Part shown: piece after piece, positions 11,311 to 21,115 of the stretch | How the letters are laid out: every line of letters begins with the position of its first letter | Position numbering within the stretch: position 1 is the first letter of the stretch | Assembly: GCA_015680685.1 (NCBI GenBank) | Contig: MNCI01023346.1 | Location: 147,100-211,099 of the forward strand | DNA: 64,000 bases | From: Gnetum montanum | Lineage: Eukaryota; Streptophyta; Gnetopsida; Gnetales; Gnetaceae | Direction: 5' to 3' | Translations under genes and position numbers: made by a program | The notes under the pieces: model-generated | Databases searched by the model: none | What the model was told of the DNA's origin: nothing | The model's input: only the letters and a program-made list of their open reading frames with translations

Positions 11311-12082
11311 ACCCCAGTCATGGGGGAGGCCATCCCAAAACTACTTACACCTTTCATACCATCCGAACCTAAGTGCTTATGAAGTTCAACATCTTGTTTC
11401 CCCAATTGGGTCAACATCCTCTATCTCATTGCATTATTATTATTCTCCTCAATACTATCAACCCATATCCTCACCAATAGGACCACCACCTTGGGTACCT
11501 TACACTTCTCCTCAATTTCAAAATTCTCATCCTTCAACTCCTTCTACATCGCCACCAAGTGTTCCAGAAGGTTTTGCACCACAGCATCAACCCACAAACG
11601 TTACTTGTGCTTCTACTATCAACAATAGTGGGAATCCTCTACAACATCAAAGGCATCCCTTCTTTAAACATGACCATAAGAAGGGACAACACAGTTCCAA
11701 GACCACTATATCCTCCAACCTAGCACAAGCCCAACACTATGGTGCATCTTTCTCTTCGAACCTAATGCCTCATGTTACCTTATCAAGGCCACCACTCACT
11801 ACTCCAACAACCATACAGCCTAATGAATATAGCCACATGGGGAGACATGTTGATCCTTGCATACCATCTTATAGTCATAAGTATCATAGTGGATCAAGTC
11901 CTTATAAAGTAACCACATCTTATAACTTTCCCCACTATGTCAACTCTAATCAAGTGTGTGAACCACAATGGGGTAAGTATGATCAGGTCCCAATATTTCC
12001 AACATGTAAGGATCTCAACCTTCCATTTATTAATTCTAACTATGCTCAACCATTTAGTTATGGGGGGTATCCCTCATTCTAA
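11311..12082 (+). pseudogene. Pro/Ser/Tyr-rich Gag tail of element C
   Basis: An AGTCATGGGGG motif at 11316-11326 is followed by a 217-codon open frame (11429-12082) rich in Pro, Ser, Tyr, Gln and His, ending in a natural TAA. In A, B and F a similar Pro/Gln-rich linker joins Gag to protease, but here the frame stops and no protease follows. I take it as the Gag C-terminal linker left when pol was lost. No domain is recognised, and low-complexity composition makes the assignment tentative. Confidence 0.5.
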
Positions 12083-13455
12083 CAACAACAGAATTAATAA
12101 ATGTTTTCCTTTTCTTTAATTTTACAATTTTTTTTGTTTTCCAGTTTTTCATCTTTCAATTTATTATTTTGTTTTGTTTTTGTCTTTTTGTCTTTTTATA
12201 AGTAATCTCATCTATAAATAAAGCACTCATGTAGCCCATTGGTTGAGTTGTTATTCTATGCTATCAAGTTTTGAGTAACTAATTATTTGGATAGCAAGCC
12301 CATCACATCCACCCACCCATTCTATTAATAAGAGGTTCTACCCTGGGTACAATGATATTCTTGATCATTAAAAATTAAAAGTAACCTTGTGTTTATTATA
12401 CCCAGAGTGAAGAAGGATGGACTAAGAGGGAATGACAAGGGTGTGACATCAAGGGGACTTGTGGATTCTCTTTGGTGACACATGTAGGAGTTATCATGCA
12501 GCTTGGTTGTACTAAGATCCTTGTAAATCTAACAAAAAATGGGAGTAAGAGTAATCAAAAGGCACTTAACTAGATAATAATAATAATAATAATAATGCTA
12601 ATCTAGGGGGTTCCACTAGAAAGACATGCACCCATGCTTGAAGGTAGGCAGCTTCCCTACATTAAGCAATACTTTAAAAAAAAAAAAGGAGTGCCACAAA
12701 GCAAAATCACTCCTCCATTGAACAAAACACCAAGTGATCATACACCTTGTTGTCATGGTGCTCTTATGGTTGTCCATCATTGGATAAAGCAATGCGATGT
12801 CATTGATCAGAGGAATGGACTTGGTCCTGATTTTGGAGTGATGGGTTAATGACACATTAATCACGCCTTACACTAAGGATTCATTCTACCCTAGGCTAGT
12901 TACCTCATGTCCTGCTCTCTACAATCCCTTCTATAATTCATCCCATCTCACTGTTCATGTAATTGGGACTTGTGATTTGTGTTGCGTTAAATTTATACCT
13001 TATCACGGTGGTATTTAACATGTGTGTGTTTTGTTGCATCGGTGTCGATTACATTTAACTCTTCTAGTGCCTACAGAAATTTTAAGGTGTGGTTACGCAA
13101 GGGCATTATAGGTTAGAACCTGCTTTGGGGAGGACCCACTTACGTGACTTTTGTAATTTGCACTTGTAACACATTACCCTCACATCATTTTATACCCTTT
13201 GAGTATTGTATTATACCATTCATCTTTCCCTTATCATCCTACCCATTCAAACGTTCCTAGGTACAAACACATGTCCTTTTTCCTCATACTCTTTATGATT
13301 TTCATTGCTAGATTTTACACCACTATCCTTTTTATGCCTTCCGGCTTGATCATTCTTACCTTGGACCCCTTACATTGACTTAAAGTCCTCCATTTATACC
13401 ATAGAATTTCTAAAATTTATCAATTTTTCCAAGTACCCTATTTTCGATAGGTTGC
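12083..13455 (+). other. Noncoding region of element C between gag and ORF3
   Basis: No convincing frame is seen. Short AAT repeats occur at about 12578-12595. The stretch carries the GTGTGACATCAAGGGG block at 12440-12455 and the conserved GCCTGCTTTGGGGAGGAC block at 13100-13150, both found at the same relative place in elements that do have pol. Confidence 0.65.
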
Positions 13456-13545
13456 AATATCAGGTTCCTGATATCGAGTCGACTGTGATATCAGGTCCCC
13501 ACTATTGGGTATGTGATATCACATCCTTAAAAACTATATATATGG
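13456..13545 (+). promoter_or_regulatory. Internal U3-like box array with TATA, upstream of ORF3 (element C)
   Basis: GATATC-type boxes start at 13456 (AATATC), 13470, 13487, 13501 (degenerate) and 13515, spaced 14, 17, 14 and 14 bp. A TATATATATGG box starts at 13535, 20 bp after the last box. This copies the arrangement of the element's own LTR promoters but lies deep in the interior, about 510 bp before the ORF3 ATG. I infer a second promoter for ORF3. No transcript data are available. Confidence 0.6.
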
Positions 13546-14044
13546 ACCCTCCCCACGAATGTCACCATCATTTGCAACTGTTCACATGGGGGAGTTTTTC
13601 AAATTTCCTTCTATGATTTGCAATTGTGCCTCTCTTGTTCCAATAGCCATAACTTGCTCGCTAGCACTTCCATCTTCATTTTGTTTGAACCTACTAGAAC
13701 CTAGAGTGTTCAGCTTAGTCATGGGGGAGGGGCACACTCTGAATTATGCATAAATTTTTCGAAATTCATCATCATCCAAAGGACACTATTAAGGGTAATT
13801 GATTATGAAAAATGATAAACATGTGCTAAAAATAATTTCATCTCCTCACTTATGCCGGGAAATTAAATGTGAAGCCACCTAATTAAAGGGGGCCAAATAT
13901 TAAAACTTTTTGGGGACATTTTCACAAAAAAATTCCTAACTTTAAATCACACGGAATAAGAAACAAATTTATTAAGGTAAGAAGTAAGGTATAACTTAAC
14001 TTTGATAAGCAACCTTACTAATGACTAGCCCTGTGTGATTGCAG

Positions 14045-16849
14045 ATGGCCCCAAAGCATGGAAAATAAGAAGGACCCTCTCAAGGTGTGTTTAAGAAACC
14101 CATGAGGGATAGAGAATAGGCATCTTCCAAACAACATGCAATGCAGGAGACACAATCATTTAGTATCCATCAAGAGAATCTTGCTACTGTACAATTGAGA
14201 CAGACAGAAGGAGGAATTCTTGTAGCGCCTGAATAGGGAGAACACCTCATGTTATCCTCAAAATGTATTCAGGCCATCAATGAAAGGTCCATGTCGGCTG
14301 CAATGATCATGGAATTGAACTTCGGACCTTTTATTGAATTCACTCCTAAGGTTGTTAGGGACCAACTCAAAGGGTCCCCATTATGGCTTATCCTCTCTGA
14401 CAACGATGCCTAGTACTTAGGAGAAACGTATCAATTTTGGCATAATAAAGTAGAAGGCACCACAGTTGAGATTAGTGGTGTGTTTGTAGATTTTTCCACC
14501 AAGGCCATCTCAGAAGTGTTAAACCTTCCAAATTCAGGGCCAAAAGTTTCTCACCTGTCCACTCGCTCCGATGCAAATGCATGTAAGTCTTGGTTGAAGA
14601 GGATGTACGGTAGAGAAGATAAGACATATGGAGAGTTGACGTTGGAGGAAAGGATGTATTTCAAGATTGGTACTTATCACATCTTCCCCACAAGAGGATT
14701 AAACAGAATTTCAACATATGTAGCAAGAGGAAGCGTGATATTGATGGGCAAGGTTAATGCTAACCTTCCTCATCTATATCTCATGGAGATCTTGAGGTGG
14801 TTCAAAGAACGCAAGATAGGGAAGTTCACGTTGCCCTTCCCTTGTCTCATTAGGAAGTTATGCAAGCATGCTGGAATTCTGGGGTACACCAATGATGTCT
14901 GCAGAAGAGCCCAAAATGCTTCATTCACTGAACTATTGAAGCCACCAGCTCCAAGGAAAAGTGCTAGTGAGACACTAGAGCTAGAGCTAGAGTAAGAGCA
15001 AGAATAGATGGTGGTACCCATTACAACTCAAACTACAGGGCCTAGCCAACTTCCAAGCACAAGGCTCAGTCGACAATAAGAAGTAGGGCCCAGTACGAGC
15101 CAGCAAGATCAACCACTGCCATCGTCGTAGGATTATTGCCTGTAGATGAGCCACCTTAGGGCCATCGCTGAGATAGTCAGTTGGGGAAGTCGTGATGATT
15201 CTAATCTCTTCCGCATCATCGACGACACCATACGACCCTTAGTTTCTATCAATCGTGCACAGGGTAAGGTGTCCATCCAACTAGGAGGAGGGGAGACTCA
15301 CTGGTCACAACATATTTTGTGGAATGTTGCATCTTTCTAGGTGCAACTCGAGACTGGTGAAGGGGCCACAGTGGTGGTCATGCAACACTAGAATGTAGTG
15401 GGAGCCACATAAGTGGTCACGAACCACATTAAAGAATCTTTCAACATCCCTATTGTGCCACCGGAAGATTTCAAAAGAACACGAGATGTTCAAAGTCTGG
15501 CTGGTCCCTTAATGACTCCTGCAGAGCATGAGGATGTCCTTAATCAATTGTTGCAAATAGGATAAGTAATGATGTCCTTGTTTAACATTCCACAAGATGC
15601 CACCGTAGCACAATTAGACCTCATCTCCACCAAGGGAAAGCTGGTCAAGGTAGAGATCAAGGCCGAGCACGTGAAAATAGAGTTGGCAAAACTCCAAGAG
15701 AGGCTCGTCACCCTGCAAGCTACACAGTGGGACCCCTCTCAATTTGTTCTTGTAGATCAGTTGGATACCTTCAGGATAGAGCAACTTAATAAATTGTTGG
15801 TGGACGATAAAAGAGTGGTAGAGGAGAAAGAGAAGGCCAACTAGGATGCCTCCAAGGCACAAGCGCAAACCTATGTGCATGCCAAGGCACTCAAAGCCTT
15901 ACAAGAAGAGAATAAACAACTTGCTATTGACAACCTTCGGTTGACCACTATAGAAAAATAGAAAAATGTTCTCGAGGAAAAATTTCAACAACTACAAGAA
16001 TAGTTGGTCAGGGTCAACCAAGACATGAACTGTTTGGTAAGAGAGAATCGAACCCTCTCAATGGAGGAGGTACGCGCAATCCATCAAAAGACAACCATTG
16101 AAATAAGCGTGTGGTAAAACAAGGCCAAGAAGCATGTGAAATTAAAGGAGCACTTTAGAGACTAGATGGGAATGTACAAGCAAGTCATCGAGATGGAGAT
16201 CCATATGGCCAAGGCCCACATTAACACTTTCAGTGCTCAAAACACTGATTGGCGGGTCAGATTAGACACATATGCATTTGTCCACTAGGCAAAACTTAAA
16301 AGGTAAGACCTGTAGATTCAAGACCTCACAGAGTACATGGAATTGGCAAACCTGTGGTATGCCAATCTAGCCATGTTGACAACAAGATGCTAGAGAATAG
16401 AGCTCAAGAAGCAGGTAGCTGCCACCTACACTAAATATGAAGAAGAATTTGTAGAGCACAAGAAAACATTGCAGAAGCTAAAAGTTGCAAATTTTGAACT
16501 AGAGGTGGTTAAGACCAACTACCAAGGCTAGAGAGATGTCGCAGTAGACTTGGCTCGGCGACTTACAGATTTTCAAGAGTATAGGAATAAAGCTAGAGCC
16601 TACAAGGAGGAATGACGGTTGTTTGTGGCCTGGTATGTCAAAGCAAATAAGATGTTCCCACAACTACCATGCACATGGGAGGTGTTGACTCCGTCAAACA
16701 TTAGAGCATCAGCATGGATGACATAGAATCCTCAAACAGAAGAGGAAAAGTTCTAGGAACTACTTCAAAGTCATCAAATTCCAAAACTTGGAACACAGGA
16801 CAAGGGGAAGTAACCCATGGAGGAGCCACCACCACCTGGAACCACATGA
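14045..16849 (+). pseudogene. ORF3 of element C, long accessory protein with coiled-coil C-terminus
   Basis: The frame starts at an ATG directly after the acceptor-like GATTGCAG and ends at TGA 16847-16849, giving 934 codons without a frameshift. It contains about 27 premature stops by my count, mostly TAG. The N-terminal third (residues about 90-310) has NFGPFIEF, YLGETYQFWHNK and a final PCLIRKLCKHAGI motif. It resembles the family annotated as putative plant transposon protein (PF20167-like) found between pol and 3' LTR in Athila-type elements. From about residue 510 the protein is Glu/Lys/Leu/Gln-rich and looks like long coiled coils. The end, EPPPPGTT, matches EPPPLGTV of F. No signal peptide or membrane segment is evident, so it does not look like an envelope protein. 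Function unknown. Confidence 0.75.
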
Positions 16850-17015
16850 GTTCCAACAAAGTTTTGTAATTCTATGTTTGTGTCCCAATTTTGTTTTGTT
16901 CAATCCCATACTATGGCATGAATAATTTCTAGTTAGTTAATAATCCCATACCTATCCACTGTGTAATAAATTGGACTCGTTCTCATTTTGTTTTACTCGA
17001 GGACAAGTTTTCATT

Positions 17016-17029
17016 TAGTTGTGGGGGTA
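17016..17029 (+). other. Polypurine tract of element C
   Basis: TAGTTGTGGGGGTA lies immediately before the 3' LTR start TGATGA and matches the G-rich motif adjoining the 3' LTRs of X, A, B and F. It would prime plus-strand synthesis. Confidence 0.75.
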
Positions 17030-17890
17030 TGATGAATTGTGATTCATTGGGCTTTGATATCGGACCCCCGATATCGGATCTATGATATTGGGTATGCGAT
17101 ATCGGGACCTAAGTAACGATATCCAATACATGATGTTGTGACTCCTATGTGGGCCTATAAATACACATGTAGGTGCACGAGGTTAAGGAAGTAAGCTAAG
17201 ATAGGAAAGTTAGAGTAGTCTTTTAGTTTTCATTTTTAGTTCTTCTCAACCCTTTCTCCTAGTGCAAGCCCACAGTGTGATGATTGTAATTGTATGGCAT
17301 CCTTTATTTGAGTGTGACGTACTTGGACACACACATGACCAAAAATAAAGATCGAGATTACTTCATCATTGTAGCATTCACTTAGTTTAATTATTTAATT
17401 GTTATTGTTATTTATCGTTCTTAAATGCGGAATGATTACGACTTAATCACAAGCATCTACATGTGACTACTTGGTATCCCAATAGCGTACTTGGGCCATG
17501 CGCTTGATAATCCTAGTGGTAGTCGTGCACGAGGTCCAAGATGTGTACGAATGATTAAGGAACAGATGTTCATCACACTTAGGCTAGCTTAGATTCTCTC
17601 TCCCTATCTCCTCTTAGTTTAACTCTCTCTCCCTTTCCTCCTAGCTTAATTAAAGATTATTTTCCATTGTCTCTAGGAGTAGCATTAGTTTAGGAACACA
17701 TCATACACCTCACTCTAGACTAAACCATATGTGACAAAGCAAATACTAGTCCAGGTGGAAAGACAGTGAACTGCGATCAACGAGTAACTATTTGGATACC
17801 ACAACTAGCTTGTCTGTGGAGTTTGACTGGATCGTGTGTGAAACACTTGTATTCGTATGGTTGAGTGTAGGGGTACCTCACCACTCATTA
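17030..17890 (+). repeat. 3' LTR of element C
   Basis: This partner of 9082-9942 has the same length (861 bp). It starts TGATGAATTG and ends CTCATTA (a CTCATCA variant), followed by target duplication GTAGT at 17891-17895. Boxes start at 17056, 17070, 17084, 17098, 17118 and 17132 and the TATA box at 17156, the same spacing as in the 5' copy. Confidence 0.92.
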
Positions 17891-17895
17891 GTAGT

Positions 17896-18403
17896 TATCA
17901 ATTAAAAGCCTCTAACCCAATATTTGCCATACCCACAACCCAGCCAAGGTACTTCATATCGAGGCAAGGTACCAGCTACATTGTATCTTATCTATCCTTG
18001 CTAATTCATGACTATGTTGTGTTTGCAGATGGCGATCATACGAACAATGGACTAGGATAGGAGGGAGCACTCAGGATGGACTGGAGTGGGAGCAGTTATG
18101 CAAGGAACACACTTCATCACGTGGCTATGGATAAACAACAGAGTGCACATTTTTGACATCGGTAGCAACACACCTCATTCTCTTTCTCTTCAAGCTATCG
18201 AATGAGGGTCTAGATGTCATCTATGTACAGTGTTCACCATAATGGTTATGAACACCAATGCTATAATATGTTTGTTGATCCATTCATCAGGAACTTTGAA
18301 TTTATCACCCATGTCACCGTCAGTTGTCATTCAATCAATAATACCATACCTTCCCTATTTTGTAAGGAACTTGAGGATGAGTTTTCATTCAGTCGCGGGG
18401 GTA
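17896..18403 (+). mobile_element. Element A noncoding tail, second part, with ORF3-position remnant
   Basis: This continues the sequence broken off at 9081. A good acceptor-like TTTGCAG precedes an ATG at 18029-18031, the same place where C and F start ORF3, but an in-frame TAG follows within nine codons. The downstream text is homologous to the short ORF of B. The tail ends with AGTCGCGGGGGTA at 18391-18403, a mutated polypurine tract. Confidence 0.75.
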
Positions 18404-19231
18404 TGATGAACCGTGATATCGAGTCCACGATATCAAAGCCTGCCAAGTGATATCAGACATCCAATATCGGAGCCTGTCTTGTCACCTATAAATAAGAGGT
18501 AGGTGCACTTGGGTTGGCAATAGGTTAATTTAGTCTCTTAGTCCCTTACCCAAACTCTTGCAATTTTCCCTTCTTAGAGTTAGAATAATTTCTGAGTGCC
18601 CATAGTAGGAGTCATAAAGTGAACGAATCTTTATTCGAGCATTGTATACTTGAGCACACCTTGTGGCCAGAAATAAAGACGAACTTTATGATAACCCTTG
18701 TAGCATTCAAAATAGATTATCTCTTACCCTTCATGTTATTTACAGTTATTTAATGCTTTCTGTAGTTAAGTAATGTTTTCTCTCTCACCTTGTTAATTCT
18801 CCCAAGTAAGCACACTCAGTATGATCACTTTGAGCATGCGTGGAACACTTGGTAATCCAGTAACAATTAGCATTTGGTAATCCCAATAGTACTACACTGG
18901 TTTAGGATGTGTATGGCAAGTGGGAACGGATGCTAGTGTTAGGACTAGTTAGAGCATAGTTGATTAGTTAAATTAAATTAGTTACTTAATTATTTCACTT
19001 CTCCCTTTTTAGCACTAGGACATAAAACATAAAAATATATAAAAATCATATACCTCAAGTTTACTTAATCATACAATTGTGCTATACAAGTGAGCTTGGG
19101 AAGACAATGATTAACTAACTCGTCCTTGTTCTGTAAAGGTGCATAAGCACTTAGTCCTTGGAATTTGACCGAATCGTGCGTGGACGCTCGTATTCATATG
19201 GTTGAGCACAAGGACACCTCACCACTCATCA
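18404..19231 (+). repeat. 3' LTR of element A
   Basis: It starts TGATGAACCG and ends CTCATCA (828 bp). Boxes start at 18415, 18429, 18449 and 18463 and the TATAAATA box at 18487. The 5-bp target copy should be TCAAG (19232-19236); its mate lies left of the window. Confidence 0.88.
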
Positions 19232-19976
19232 TCAAGGCATATGATTTTATTGTTTTGTGTTTTATGTTCTTTGGTGCTTAAAGAGAAAGATGAAGTAATT
19301 TAATAACTAATTTAATTTAACTAACTAACTAATCTCTAACTAGTCTTAACATAAGCATCCAGTCCCACTTTCCATACATGTCCTAAACCCACGTACCCAC
19401 TACTAGTTTACCAAGTGTTATGTTATTGGGTGCACCAAGCAATAACATTGTTGGGATTACCAAGTGAATACGTGTTTATGCCCAAAGTGGTCGTACTTAT
19501 GTACTTCATCTATTTAGCTTAATTGATTAAAGTCTAATTTAACTTAATTGATTAAATATTTAATAAAAACAATAAATGCATAAATAAAGCATCTAAACTA
19601 TACAAAATGCTGTAAGGTTTATCAAAAAGCTCATCTTTATTACCGTACACATTGGTGTGGTTTAGGTATAACAGTGCTCGAATAAAGATTCGTACACTTA
19701 ATGACTCCTGCTGTAGGCACTTGGAAAAATATTCTAACTTTCAAATGAACAAACTGCAAGAGCTTTGCTACTACTATGACTTGAATGGTCATAAACATGG
19801 TTGGGCGCTCATATTTATAGTTTTTGCTATAGGCATTACATTGATGGGGTCTCATCAACATAGCAAATGCTATGTTGACGAGGCCCCATCGACAAGGCAA
19901 CACCATGTAAATGGGGGCTCATTTATGAGGCCACGTCAATGGGGGCCCGTCAACACAACACTTTGACACTTCATCA
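19232..19976 (-). repeat. LTR G, minus strand, broken by insertion of element A
   Basis: Read on the minus strand it begins TGATGAAGTG (19976) and resembles the F-type LTR, with GTTGAC/ATTGAC/GTCGAT boxes in U3 and a TATAAATA box starting at 19819 (minus). Its 3' terminus (the TGATGAG...TACC end seen in other minus LTRs) is missing at 19232, exactly where the LTR of A ends. So A appears to have inserted into it. No gag or pol follows on the right side, so it is either a solo LTR or the 5' end of an element to the left. Confidence 0.75.
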
Positions 19977-21115
19977 AAAGGTAATTTGAAAAAGCTCTTG
20001 TTCCCTAATTCATTGACATTTGACCATCCAAATTGACTGATAAGTGTGAAATTAAACTTGCTTTTCTAACCGCCAATATTACTAAATTGACAACATAAGT
20101 TCTTGTACCAACTACGAGGAATAACTAAACTATGAATCTCTCGTATCCTAAAGAAATATGCCAAATCTTATCAATGTCTGTGAAAAATCCTAGATTCCAT
20201 AAAAGGTCAATATGGAAACTTTTGCAATTAGCTAGGAGAGATAGGGATGTTCAATGAAAAAACAATAAGTTATACAAAGCGCCACATGTAATGGGTTTGG
20301 TGTTCATTGTTAGTTACGAAGTCTACTTCAAGTTGTTAGTGTTACTTTCAAAGGTTGTTACACTGCAAAATAATTTGACTATATGTAAATTCCAATACAT
20401 ATAGCTAATAGAATACATTAGAAGAATTATAGAGAAATATAACAATGCCTTAAGTGTGATTCAAACTAGCAAGCACATCCTAATCCTATAACCCATAAAA
20501 TACAATAAAGGAATTGTAAAGGAATATACAATCCTATAACCAATAAGATACAATAAAAGAATTATAAAGAAATATACAATGCTTTTAAGTATGATTTAAA
20601 AAGGCTACTTCTTATTTAACACCTATCATTAGTTAAAAAAGGAATAGTAACTTGCCTTCACTCTAGGGGAGTGGGCATTGGGAGGAATTTGTCAATGCCT
20701 TTGTTTTCTATTTATTTAAATTTTAAAAATAAACATGAAAATCCTTATCCATAGAACGTTTGAGAAGGGCTAGCCTCTTAACTACCAAGCCAAGCCATGC
20801 CGTGCCCCCTCCCACTCAACAACACCATGACATGACAGGACATGCCTAATCACTAATGATATTATGCAAATGCAAATGCAATATTTTTCCACCCTTTATG
20901 TTGTCTTGTGCTGGTAGCGGTGGTAGCCCAATTCGTTAACCTGCTCAATTTACGTTTCTTTTTCTTCTTTCTGCCTCTATTCTGCTCTGTTGCATTACTC
21001 CAAGCCTCTGCGTGGTGGGTTACTGCTGCTATAGCGAGGGAAGCTGAAAGAAGAAAGATTTTTCTGTCTTTCTTTTGTGAGATCATTTTTTGTTTCGTTT
21101 TGCTCAGGTCCAAGG
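19977..21115 (+). other. Intergenic and presumed promoter/5' UTR of the Alba gene
   Basis: AT-rich sequence with no coding frame I would defend. At about 20395-20605 a 50-60-bp segment containing CAATCCTATAACC and AATATACAAT recurs in imperfect tandem copies. The last 250 bp before the ATG at 21116 become pyrimidine-rich and carry ATGCAAAT-like repeats at 20863-20881. TTTTGCTCAG directly before the start codon looks like a splice acceptor, so a 5' UTR intron is possible, but I could not pick a donor. Confidence 0.5.

Larger units (their letters stand above)
9082..17890 (+). mobile_element. Element C: complete, pol-less LTR retrotransposon nested in A
   Basis: Two 861-bp LTRs (9082-9942 and 17030-17890) flank 7.1 kb. 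The 5-bp target duplication GTAGT is present at 9077-9081 and 17891-17895. A tRNA-Asp-like primer site follows the 5' LTR and a G-rich tract precedes the 3' LTR. The interior has gag, a Pro-rich tail, about 2 kb of noncoding sequence and a long ORF3. Protease, RT, RNase H and integrase are absent. It therefore resembles the non-autonomous gag-only class (TR-GAG type) and would need enzymes from a relative such as A or F. The LTRs differ from each other at roughly one base in ten at the start, so the insertion is old. Confidence 0.9.
1715..19231 (+). mobile_element. Element A: degraded Athila/Tat-like Ty3/gypsy retrotransposon, interrupted by C
   Basis: The order gag, protease, RT, RNase H, integrase, noncoding tail, 3' LTR is that of a Ty3/gypsy element. 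The 5' LTR, primer site and first part of gag are missing from the window because element X lies in front. Element C is inserted at 9081. Removing C and one GTAGT rejoins the noncoding tail cleanly: the sequence before 9077 and after 17891 matches continuous sequence in X near 341-365 and in B near 28380 (minus). The element is dead, with many stops and frameshifts. Confidence 0.85.

Noticed and set aside
14045-16849. Alternative genetic code with TAA/TAG read as Gln
   Set aside because: ORF3 and the H Gag would become open under such a code, but the Alba gene uses only CAG/CAA for Gln and ends in TGA, and pol frames also carry frameshifts. Methylation-driven decay explains the stops better.
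9082-17890. Hidden pol in another frame or strand of element C
   Set aside because: I searched the 12083-14044 stretch for RT (FxDD), RNase H and integrase motifs on both strands and found only noncoding blocks shared with the post-pol region of the other elements.
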